This document shows positions 38,094 through 47,457 of a DNA stretch of 47,457 nucleotides, in pieces. The DNA is from Burkholderiales bacterium (GTDB taxonomy: Bacteria > Pseudomonadota > Gammaproteobacteria > Burkholderiales > Burkholderiaceae_C), in NCBI GenBank assembly GCA_016703325.1, contig JADJCH010000068.1, positions 1 to 47,457 on the forward strand, given 5' to 3'. Every line of letters begins with the position of its first letter. The stretch's first letter is position 1. Both the position numbers and the translations under genes were made by a program. The notes under the pieces are model-generated. The model made no database searches, was not told where the DNA came from, and saw nothing but the letters and a program-made list of their open reading frames with translations.

Positions 38094-38906
38094 GCGAACA
38101 GATCCGCCGGCATCTCGAAGAGATCGGCCAGCGCCACGCCCGGATCGGGCTGGCGCATGAAGGCCTCGCCGACCAGGAAGGCCTGCACGTCGGCGGCGCG
38201 CATGCGCTGCACATCGGCGCGACCGAGGATGCCCGATTCGGTCACCAGCAGGCGATCGGCCGGCACGTCGGCCAGCATGGCCAGCGTGGTGTCCAGCGTG
38301 ACCTCGAAGCTGCGCAGGTTGCGGTTGTTGATGCCCACCAGCGGCGTCTTCAGCCGCAGCGCGCGCTGCAGTTCCTCAGCGTCGTGCACCTCGACCAGCA
38401 CGGCCAGGCCCAGGGCCCGGGCACAGTCCTCCAGCTCGGCCATCTGCGCGTCGGCCAGGCAGGCCGCGATCAGCAGGATGCAGTCTGCGCCCATCGCTGC
38501 GGCCTCGACCACCTGGTAGGGGTCGACCATGAAGTCCTTGCGCAGCACCGGCAGCGCACAGGCGGCGCGTGCCTCGCGCAGGTAGGCAACCGAGCCCTGG
38601 AAGTAGGGCTCATCGGTCAGCACGCTCAGGCAGGCCGCGCCGTGGCGGGCATAGCTGCGGGCGATGTCGGCGGGGTGGAAGTCCGGCCGGATCACGCCCT
38701 TGCTGGGGCTGGCCTTCTTGATCTCGGCGATCACCGCCGGCCTGCCCCGCGGCGATCTTCGCGCGCAGCGCGGCCTCGAAGTCGCGCCGGCCAGGTCGGG
38801 CGGCATCGGCCTGCACCTGCAGGTCGGCAGGGCCGACGCGCAGGCGCGCCGCGGCGATTTCCTCGTGCTTGGTCGCAACGATCTTCTTCAGGATGTCGGC
38901 GGCCAT
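38090..38906 (-). CDS. trpC: Indole-3-glycerol phosphate synthase (one apparent frameshift)
   Basis: Closes the indole ring in tryptophan synthesis (CdRP to indole-3-glycerol phosphate). A TIM barrel with VIAEIKKASPSKGVIRPDF, VLRKDFMVDPYQVVEA and LVGINNRNLRSFEV. The first 54 residues (ILKKIVATKHEEIAAARLRV onward) are in another frame. One extra G in a GGGG run near 38749 accounts for the break, giving about 271 residues when corrected. ATG 38906 is four bases after the trpD stop. Confidence 0.94.
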
Positions 38907-38910
38907 GGGG

Positions 38911-39947
38911 TCAGGCTCCTGCCAGTCGCTTCGTCGCGGCGACGAACTCGTCGCGCTTGCGGGCGGCGGCGCCGCTCTCCAGCGCCGCACGGGCCCGCTC
39001 GATGCCCTCGGCCATGGTGGCCGCCACATTGGCCGCGTAGAGGCCGACACCGGCGTTGAGGATCACGATGTCGCGCGCCGGTCCCGGTTCGTTGGCCAGC
39101 ACGCTGGCCAGCATGGCCTGGGACTGCTCGGGCGTCTCCACCTTCAGCGCGCGTCCGCCCGCCATCGGCAGTCCGAAGTCCTCCGGGTGGATCTCGTACT
39201 CGCGGATTGCGCCGTCGCGCAGCTCGCCCACCAGCGTGGCCGCGCCCAGCGACACCTCGTCCATGCCGTCGCGGCCGTGCACCACCACCGCATGCTCGGC
39301 GCCCAGGCGCTGCAGCGCACGCACCTGGATGCCCACCAGATCGGGGTGGAACACGCCCATCAGGATGTTGGGCGCGTCCGCCGGGTTGGTCAGCGGGCCG
39401 AGGATGTTGAACATCGTGCGCACGCCCAGCTCCTTGCGCACCGGGGCGACGTTCTTCATCGCCGGGTGGTGGTTGGGCGCGAACATGAAGCCGATGCCGG
39501 TCTCGGCGATGCATTGGGCGATGGCCTGCGGCGGCAGCGAGAGGCTGACACCCATGGCCTCCAGCACGTCGGCGCTGCCGGACTTGCTGGAGACGCTGCG
39601 CCCGCCGTGCTTGCTGACCCGCGCGCCCGCGGCGGCGGCCACGAACATGCTGCAGGTGGAGATGTTGAAGGTGTGCGAGCCGTCGCCGCCGGTGCCGACG
39701 ATGTCGACCAGGTGGCTGCGGTCGGCCACCGGCACCTTGACCGAGAACTCGCGCATCACCTGCGCGGCGGCGGTCAGCTCGCCGATGGTTTCCTTCTTCA
39801 CCCGCAGGCCGATCATCAGCGCGGCCATCACGGTGGGCGACATCTCGCCGGTCATGATGCGCCGCATCAGCGTGAGCATCTCGTCGTGGAAGATCTCGCG
39901 GTGCTCGATGACGTCAGGGCTTCGGTGTTGGTGATCGAGTTGGACAT
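38911..39947 (-). CDS. trpD: Anthranilate phosphoribosyltransferase (one apparent frameshift)
   Basis: Transfers phosphoribose from PRPP to anthranilate. The glycine-rich PRPP loop is VDIVGTGGDGSHTFNIST. VSKHGGRSVSSKSGSADVLE and HPAMKNVAPVRKELGVRT are further signatures. The first residues (SNSITNTEALT) and the main body (IEHREIFHDEMLTLM) are in different frames. A small deletion near 39917 separates them, so the true length should be about 345 residues. ATG 39947 lies 20 bases after the trpG stop. Confidence 0.94.
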
Positions 39948-39967
39948 GGGCGTCTCCGGGGTTCCGT

Positions 39968-40540
39968 TCAGCGCGTGCGCATTTGCAGGAAGTTCTTCAG
40001 CATCGCGTGGCCGTGCTCGCTGAGGATGGACTCGGGGTGAAACTGCACCCCCTCCAGCGCCAGCGTGCGGTGGCGCACACCCATGATCTCGCCGTCGGCC
40101 GCGGTGGCGGTGACGACCAGGTCGGCCGGCAGCGTGTCACGCGCGATCGCCAGCGAGTGGTAGCGGATCACGCTGAACTGCTGCGGCAGCCCGGCGAACA
40201 TGCCCTGCTGGTCGGTGGTGAGGGTGTCGGCCTTGCCGTGCATCTGCACCTTGGCGCGCACGATGTCGCCGCCGAGTGCCGCGCCGATGCTCTGGTGCCC
40301 CAGGCACACACCCAGAATCGGCAGCTTGCCCATGAAGTGGCGGATCGCCTCGATGCAGATGCCCGCCTCGGCCGGCGAGCAGGGCCCGGGCGAGAGCACC
40401 AGGCGGTCGGGCTTCATCGCCTCGATCTCGGCAATGGCGATCTCGTCGTTGCGGTGCACCCGGACGTCCTCGCCGAGTTCACCGAAGTACTGCACCAGGT
40501 TGTAGGTGAAGCTGTCGTAGTTGTCGATCATCAGCAGCAT
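39968..40540 (-). CDS. trpG: Anthranilate synthase glutamine amidotransferase subunit
   Basis: A 190-residue class I amidotransferase giving ammonia to TrpE. The nucleophile is Cys79 in ILGVCLGHQSIG, with the His/Glu pair in VQFHPES, and LVLSPGPCSPAEAGI forms the oxyanion region. GGGAG lies seven bases before ATG 40540. It could also serve folate synthesis (PabA role), as in many bacteria with one copy. Confidence 0.97.
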   Translation of the reverse strand: MLLMIDNYDSFTYNLVQYFGELGEDVRVHRNDEIAIAEIEAMKPDRLVLSPGPCSPAEAGICIEAIRHFMGKLPILGVCLGHQSIGAALGGDIVRAKVQMHGKADTLTTDQQGMFAGLPQQFSVIRYHSLAIARDTLPADLVVTATAADGEIMGVRHRTLALEGVQFHPESILSEHGHAMLKNFLQMRTR

Positions 40541-40560
40541 GGTGGTTCTCCCGGTGCGGT

Positions 40561-42048
<1,488 letters not shown>

Positions 42049-42241
42049 GGTGTGCGCTCCGATGAATGGAACAGGGGCCCACCGGCAGGTTCACGTCCGA
42101 CGCATCTGGCGCGCGGCCTGCCGCGGGCCTGGTTTGATCGTGTCGGGAGGCTGAGCGCAGCATTCACGCGCCAGCCCCCTCGGGGTCGCCAACCGGCGGC
42201 GCACGGCGCCGCGGCGGGCAAACTTCAGCAGATCAGTGCTT

Positions 42242-42302
42242 CAGCGGGTCGGGCATCACCGGGGTTCATCCCCCGCAGCCACGCCCGCTGCCAGGCGGGT
42301 CG
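42242..42302 (-). promoter_or_regulatory. trp attenuator-like RNA segments 2-4
   Basis: Directly after the leader-peptide stop, segment 2 (CGACCCG, 42302-42296) can pair with segment 1 inside the leader gene (CGGGTCG, 42342-42336). Segment 3 (CAGCGGG, 42290-42284) can pair perfectly with segment 4 (CCCGCTG, 42248-42242), or partly with segment 2 (CCCGC). A further CGGGG/CCCCG hairpin (42275-42271 with 42264-42260) lies between 3 and 4. This is the four-segment logic of amino-acid attenuation. There is no strong T-run after segment 4, so termination may be weak, Rho-dependent, or the control may be translational. The rest of the leader down to trpE shows only another GC-rich hairpin. Confidence 0.55.
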
Positions 42303-42380
42303 TCAGCGACGCCAGGGCCAGGCTCCCCGGTCGTGCGACCCGGTCACCTGCGTGATGCTGCGTTTGCGCGGAAGGAACAT
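42303..42380 (-). CDS. trpL: trp leader peptide with Trp-Pro-Trp
   Basis: A 25-residue open frame (begins MFLPRKRSI, ends RGAWPWRR). Its two tryptophan codons are separated by one proline codon just before the stop, and it lies 254 bases upstream of trpE. A ribosome stalling at these codons would mask segment 1 of the adjoining RNA fold. The predicted -10 element ends only ten bases before the ATG and no Shine-Dalgarno is present, so the mRNA may start at or within a few bases of this codon. Too short to be judged by coding statistics; position and codon content are the evidence. Confidence 0.6.
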   Translation of the reverse strand: MFLPRKRSITQVTGSHDRGAWPWRR

Positions 42381-42390
42381 GATGGCACGC

Positions 42391-42421
42391 AGTTTAGCAG
42401 TGGCCCCGCAACCCACGTCAA
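42391..42421 (-). promoter_or_regulatory. Candidate trp operon promoter
   Basis: On the minus strand TTGACG (42421-42416) and TAAACT (42396-42391) form a sigma70-like pair, with an extended TGC before the -10. The spacer is 19 bases, longer than ideal; GCTAAA two bases earlier gives 17. The -35 contains the TGA stop codon of the RND gene, so promoter and pump gene overlap. Confidence 0.5.
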
Positions 42422-45400
42422 CCGCCCCACGTCAGCCCGCCGCTCTGGGCGCAGCGGGGGGCGGCAGCACGCGCACCCCGTCGGCGCAGGCGCTGCAGGG
42501 CCTGCACCGCGTCGTCCACGAAGGTGAACACCACCGGCACCACCAGCAGGCTCAGGAAGGTGCAGGTGATCAGCCCGCCGATCACGACGATCGCCATCGG
42601 GGCCCGAAAGCTCGGGTCGACGCCCAGGCCCAGGGCGATCGGCAGCATGCCCGCGCCCATGGCGATGGTGGTCATGATGATGGGCCGGGCGCGCTTGCGG
42701 CAGGCATCCAGCAGGGCGTCGAAGCGGTTGAGGCCATGCTCGCGCCGCGCCAGGATGACGTAGTCCACCAGCAGGATGGAGTTCTTGGTGGCGATGCCCA
42801 TCAGCATGATCAGGCCGATCATCGACGGCATGGAGATCGCCGTGTGGGTGACGAACAGCGCCAGGAAGGCGCCCGGCACCGACATCACCAGCGCGGCCAG
42901 GATGGTGACCGGCTGCACGAAGTCGTGGAACAGCAGCACCAGCACGAAGTAGATGCACAGGATGCCGGCACGCATCGCCAGCGCGAAGCCGGTGAACAGC
43001 TCGCCCATCGCCTCGGCATCGCCCACCGAGGTCCGGGTGACGCCCGGCGGCAGGTGCGCCAGGCTGGGCAGCGCCAAGGCGGCCTGCTCCACCTCACCCA
43101 GCGGCTGCTGGTTGAGTTCGATCTCGAAGTTGATGTTGCGCTGGCGGTCGTAGCGGTCGATCTGCGCCGGCCCGCTGTCGATCGCGAAGCTGGCCACGTT
43201 GCCCAGCGGCACCGGGCCGCGCGCGCCCGGCACGGGCAGGCGTTCCGAGCAAGGCGAGGTCCTGCCGGGCTGAATCGGGCAGCTTGACCACCACCGGCAC
43301 CTGGCGCTCCGAGAGGTTGAGCTTGGCCAGCCCCTGGTCGTAGTCGCCCGCGGTGGCGATGCGCAGCGTGTCGGCGATGGCCGACGACGTCACGCCCAGG
43401 TCGGCGGCGCGTGCGGAGTCGGGCCGCACGATCAGCTCGGGGCGCTGCAGGCTGCTGGTGGAGGTGACCGCGCCGATGCCGGGGATGCTGCGCAGCTCGC
43501 GCTCCACCTGCTGGGCGTGCTCGGCCAGCGCCCGGCCGTCTTCGCCGGCCAGCACCAGCACGTACTTCTCGCTGGAGGCGCCAGCCGACCTTGAAGCGTG
43601 CACCGGGATCTCCGCCACCGCCTCGCGCAGCTGCGGCTCCATGGCCTGCTTGGTCAGGCCCGGGCGCTGGCTGCGGTGGGTCATGTTGATGGTCAGCCTG
43701 GCGCGGCGCACCTCCGCGCCTGGGGCGCGAAGGGTCGCCCCGGAGTGCCACCGCCGATGGCAGTGTAGACCAGCTTGACATGCGGATTCTTCTGCACCGC
43801 CACGCGGGCCTGCTCGGCCACCGCGCAGGTCTGCTCCAAGGTGCTGCCCGGCGGCAGCGTCAGCGTCACCTGGGTCTGCGACAGATCGTCCGGCGGGATG
43901 AAGCCGGTGGGCAGCAGCGGCACCAGCATGAACGAGCCGACGAAGAACACCGCCGCCGCCACCAGGGTCAGCCCAGCGGTGGGCGCAGGCACCAGGCCGC
44001 CCAGCGCAGGTACAGCGCCAGCCAGCCGGGCTGTGCTCGGCGCGCCTGGCGGCTGCGGCAGGTAGGCGGCCATCATCGGCGTCAGCATGCGCGCGACCAC
44101 CAGCGAGAAGAACACGGCGATCGCCGCCGTCCAGCCGAACTGGACGAAGAACTTGCCGGCCATGCCACCCATGAAGGCAGTGGGCAGGAAGACGGCGATC
44201 AGGGTGAAGGTGGTCGCGATCACCGCCAGGCCGATCTCGTCGGCCGCTTCCATCGCCGCCTGGTGGGGCGTCTTGCCCATTTCGCAGGTGGCGGATGATG
44301 TTCTCGATCTCGACAATGGCATCGTCGACCAGGATGCCCACCACCAGCGACAGGCTGAGCAGGGTGACGATGTTGATGCTGAAGCCGAACAGGTAATACA
44401 TCACGGCAAAGGCCGGAATCACCGACAGCGGCAGCGCCATGGCGGCCACCAAGGTCGCGCGCCAGTCGCGCAGGAACAGCAACACCACCAGCACCGCCAG
44501 CGCCGCGCCCTCGTAGCAGCATCGTCATCGAGCCTTCGTAGTTTTCGACCACCGGGTCGACGAAATTGAAGGCCTCGGTGATGGTGATCTCCGGGTGCTC
44601 GGCCTGCAGCGGGCCAGCGCCGCGCGCACGCCCTCGGCCACGTCCAGCTCGCCGGCGCCGCGCGCGCGCACGATCTCAAAGGCCACCACCGGCTTGCCGT
44701 CGAGCAGCGCCGCAGGCGCGGCTCGGCCACCGTGTCGCTGACCGTGGCCACCTGGTCGAGGCGGATGCGCGCCCATCCGCCAGCGTCATCCGCAGCGCGG
44801 CCAGCTCCTCGGCCGAGGGCACCGTGGCCATGGTGCGCACCGACTGCTCGGCACCGCCCAGCCGCTGCGCCCGCCCAGGCCTCCTGCTGCACCTGGCGCA
44901 GCTGGCGCGAGATATCGGCCGCCCTGGCGTTCAGCGCCAGCAGCCGCGCCGGATCCAGCTCGACCCGCACTTCGCGGCTCACGCCGCCCACCCGGCTGAC
45001 CGCGCCGACCCCCGACCGCCAGCAGGGCCTTGGCCACCTGGTTGTCGACGAACCACGACAGCGCCTCGTCGTCCATGCGCGGCGACGACACGGTGTAGGT
45101 CAGGATCGGCATGCCGGCCAGGTCGACCTTCTGGATCACCGGGTCGCGCAGGTCGGGCGGCAGGTCCGAGCGCACGCGCGAGACCGCGTCGCGCACGTCG
45201 TCCACCGCCTCCTGCGTGGGCTTTTCCAGGCGGAACTCGGTGGTGACCACCACCGTGCCGTCCGTGCACGTTGGTGTAGATGTGCTTGACGCCCTGCAGG
45301 GTGGCGACCGCATTTTCGATCTTGCGTGCCACCTCGCCTTCCATCTGTGCCGGAGAGGCGCCGGGCAGGCTGGCGGTGACGATGACCGTGGGCAGGTCGA

Positions 45401-45518
45401 TGTCCATGAAGTTCTGTACCTTCATGGCCCGGAAGGCCACCAGGCCCACCAGCGTGAGCAGGATGAACAGCAGGATCGACGGGATCGGGTTGCGGATCGA
45501 CCAGGAGGAAACGTTCAT
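42418..45518 (-). CDS. RND efflux pump, inner-membrane permease (many apparent frameshifts)
   Basis: A proton-driven efflux pump of the AcrB/CzcA superfamily, about 1030 residues. The order is intact. First come helix 1 SIRNPIPSILLFILLTLVGL and porter domain VTASLPGASPAQMEGEVARK. Next is the central helix set, with FSINIVTLLSLSLVVGILVDDAIVEIENI carrying the two aspartates of the proton relay. The C-terminal helices follow (PSMIGLIMLMGIATKNSILL). The frame changes near 45265, 45012, 44866, 44775, 44712, 44612, 44515, 44283, 43735 and 43240 (approximate). Total length remains normal, so local indel errors are more likely than gene decay. Substrate class (drug or metal) not assignable. ATG 45518. 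Confidence 0.88.
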
Positions 45519-45565
45519 GCCGGGCCCTCCTCAGCGGCGCCGCCGGGGCTGGCGGCACAGCGCCG

Positions 45566-46701
45566 TCACCACCGCACCAGGTCGCCGTCGGCCAGGAAAC
45601 CGCCGCCCCTGGCCACCACCCGCGCCGCGGCGTCGAGCCCGCCGAGGACCTCGATCCGGTCGCCGACGCGGCGGCCCACCCCCACCTGCCCCTCGCCACC
45701 CGGCGGTCAGGCCGACGCGCCAACACAACTGGAAGCCATCGCGCAGCAGCACCGCGGTCTGCGGCAGCGTCAGGCCGCGCTGCCGCCCACCGCGAAACTG
45801 CCGCGGGCGAACATGCCGGCGCGCGCCGGCCGGGATTGGGCAGATCGACATAAACCAGTCCGTTGCGGCTGGCGGTGTCGACGGTGGGCGCCACCATGCG
45901 CACCCGGCCTTCCAGTGGCTGGCCGCCAGCCGGGGTCAGCGCGCCACCCGCTTGCCCGGGCGCAGGCGCGGCAGGTCGGCCGCGGCCACCTCGGCGCGCC
46001 ACTCCAGCCGGCCCTGGCGGATCAGGCGGAACAGCTCCTGCCCCGGGTTCGCCACCGCACCCAGGGTGGCGCTGCGGGCGGAGATCACGCCGTCGTCGGG
46101 CGCCGCCAGCACCCGGGTCTGCCGCAGCCGCAGCTCCTGCACGCCCCGGCCGGCCCGCGCGCCGCCTCCAGCCGCGCCTGCGCGGTGCGCTCGGCGGTCG
46201 GTGCTGCTCGATCTGCTCGCGGCTCCAGGCGCCGGACTCCTGCCAGCTCCCGGGCCCGGCGCGCGTTGGCCGCGGCCTCGGCCAGCTGCGCCTCGGCCTC
46301 CACGCCCCGGGCGCGCAGCTGCGCCACGTCGGCCGCCGCCGTCTCGGTGGCGAAGTCGGCCAGCACCTGGCCGCGCTTTGACGCCGTCGCCCACGCCGGC
46401 CTTCACCTCGGCCAGCCGCACCGCCCACCTCGGCACCCACGCTGGCCTCCTGCCAGGCGGCGATGCTGCCGGTGGCCGGCACCTGCAGCCCCAGCGGCGC
46501 CTGCTTCGGGCTCACCAGCGTCACGGTCAGGAGCCGGCCGCGGCGCCGCGGCCGACGCCGCCGCCGGGCCGGCTGCGCCGTCCCAGCGGGCCGCCACCAG
46601 CCGAACGCCCACCACCGCGTGGGCAGCAGACAAAAAGCAACACGCGGCCTCGACGCGGGCCTGGGGGCTCGGGCAGGGACGTGGGTGATGGCGGCGTTCA
46701 T
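45566..46701 (-). CDS. RND periplasmic adaptor protein (many apparent frameshifts)
   Basis: The membrane-fusion partner (HlyD/AcrA type) of the pump gene 47 bases downstream. Fragments in different frames give the family order. LVSPKQAPLGLQVPATGSIA and WQEASVGAEVGG are the beta-barrel start and lipoyl half. ADVAQLRARGVEAEAQLAEA is in the helical hairpin. TRVLAAPDDGVISARSATLG is the second lipoyl half, and VRMVAPTVDTASRNGLVYVD with RAGMFARGSFAVGG the beta barrel. The stop at 45566 follows DGDLVRW. At least four frame changes occur, all in GC-rich tracts. ATG 46701 is a tentative start, and the export signal cannot be read cleanly. Confidence 0.8.
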
Positions 46702-46804
46702 CAGTCGACTCGGGGCTCAACCGGCGACGGTCGAGAAGGTAACACTGAAGCTGTGGCGATCGTCGCGACGGCGCGCACCGGTGACCGCGGCGGATCACCC
46801 GGGT

Positions 46805-47457
46805 TCAGCAGCTGCAGTCGGGCGCCAGCTCGTCCAGCCGGTCACGCAACCTTCGGCGGGCACACCACGGATCGGCTCGCCGTGGTTGCCAGCCATAGCT
46901 CACCAGCCACGACCGGGCAAGCGGCGGCGCCGGGCCGCCTGGGCGTCCGTTGCGGGAGTCGCCCACCATCAGCGTGGCTGCCGGCGCCGTACCCAGCGCC
47001 CGGCAGGTTTCAACAGCAGCGGCAGCGGGTCGGCTTCTTGCGCGCAAAGGCATCGCCGCCGAACACCACCTCGAAAGAAGCCGTCCAGCCCCTTCCGCCC
47101 GCCAGCAGCGGCCGGGCGAAAGCAGTCGGTTTGTTGGTCAGGCAGGCCAGCCGCAGCCCGGCGGCGCGCAGACGCTGCAGGCCCTCGACCACGCCCGGGT
47201 ACACGGCCGAGTGCCGACCGTTGACCACCGGTAATGCCGCTGGTAGGCCCCCAGGCGGCGTCGTAACCAGCGCAGCGTCGCCACCAACCTGCGCCAGTGT
47301 GCAGCGCAGCAGGTGCTCGCTGCCCTTGCCGACGGTGCGCTCGACAAAGCCCGCTCCACCGCCGGCGAATCCGAGGCTCGCCGAGCGTGAGGCCGAGCGC
47401 GACGACAAAGTCGCCGATCGTGTCGACCATCGTGCCGTCGAGGTCGACGATGGCGGC
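46805..47457 (-). CDS. gph: Phosphoglycolate phosphatase, HAD family (5' end outside window, frameshifted)
   Basis: A haloacid-dehalogenase phosphatase that clears 2-phosphoglycolate. Motif I is AIVDLDGTMVDTIGDF at the window edge, so the start codon is outside. Motif II/III regions are readable in another frame (YPGVVEGLQRLRAAGLRLAC, then LTNKP), followed by FEVVFGGDAFARKKP. Motif IV (LMVGDSRN) is in a third. The C-terminus ends RLDELAPDCSC. At least three frame changes, again probably sequencing errors. gph commonly precedes trpE in Burkholderiales; here the two are separated by the pump genes. Confidence 0.82.

Overview
The window reads as a chromosomal segment of a high-GC betaproteobacterium of the order Burkholderiales, most likely near the Rubrivivax/Leptothrix/Ideonella group. 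This is inferred from gene order (tRNA-Tyr-Gly-Thr, tuf, tRNA-Trp, secE, nusG, rplKAJL, rpoBC, and trpEGDC with a gph gene upstream), from protein style, and from base composition. No species can be named from the sequence alone.

Layout. 1-4.3 kb: the end of lysS, an HU-type protein with a lysine/alanine-rich arm, an M48 protease and an AmpG-like transporter. 4.4-11.7 kb: flavin reductase, acyltransferase-3, thioredoxin 2, acetoacetyl-CoA synthetase, an orphan family-5 binding protein and pyrF. 11.7-13.6 kb: a compact accessory pair, an SMC/OLD-like ATPase overlapping a DUF4276 (Toprim-like) protein, wedged between purB and pyrF. 13.6-19.9 kb: purB, a membrane M48 protease, then a spermidine-synthase-like, SPFH and DUF4178 trio. 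19.9-22.4 kb: a decayed patch with a GST lacking its N-terminus behind an intrinsic terminator, a TRIC/UPF0126 channel, and an Xre/MbcA-type antitoxin next to a gutted RES toxin. 22.4-37.3 kb: apt and the transcription/translation supercluster, all on the minus strand. 37.3-42.4 kb: ung and trpC-trpD-trpG-trpE, preceded by a leader peptide with Trp-Pro-Trp and a four-segment attenuator-like fold. 42.4-47.5 kb: an RND pump, its adaptor and gph, running off the window edge.

Working units. The supercluster carries recognisable regulatory hairpins: nusG-rplK, the rplJ leader, rplL-rpoB, and a strong terminator after rpoC. The tRNA-tuf unit has a sigma70-type promoter with a GC-rich discriminator. 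The trp operon appears to fire from a promoter inside the last codons of the RND gene and to be controlled by a nearly leaderless trpL.

Sequence quality. Single-base indels, often in G/C runs, break genes that must be functional (lysS, rpoC, tuf, trpC, trpD). They become very dense after about 43.2 kb (RND, adaptor, gph). I treat these as sequencing or assembly errors, not pseudogenes. The RES toxin and GST lesions are larger and look like real decay, although misassembly cannot be excluded.

Best candidates for new biology are the ATPase/DUF4276 pair, the leaderless-looking trp leader, the structured RNA with terminator in front of the broken GST, and the polyamine-synthase/SPFH/DUF4178 module.
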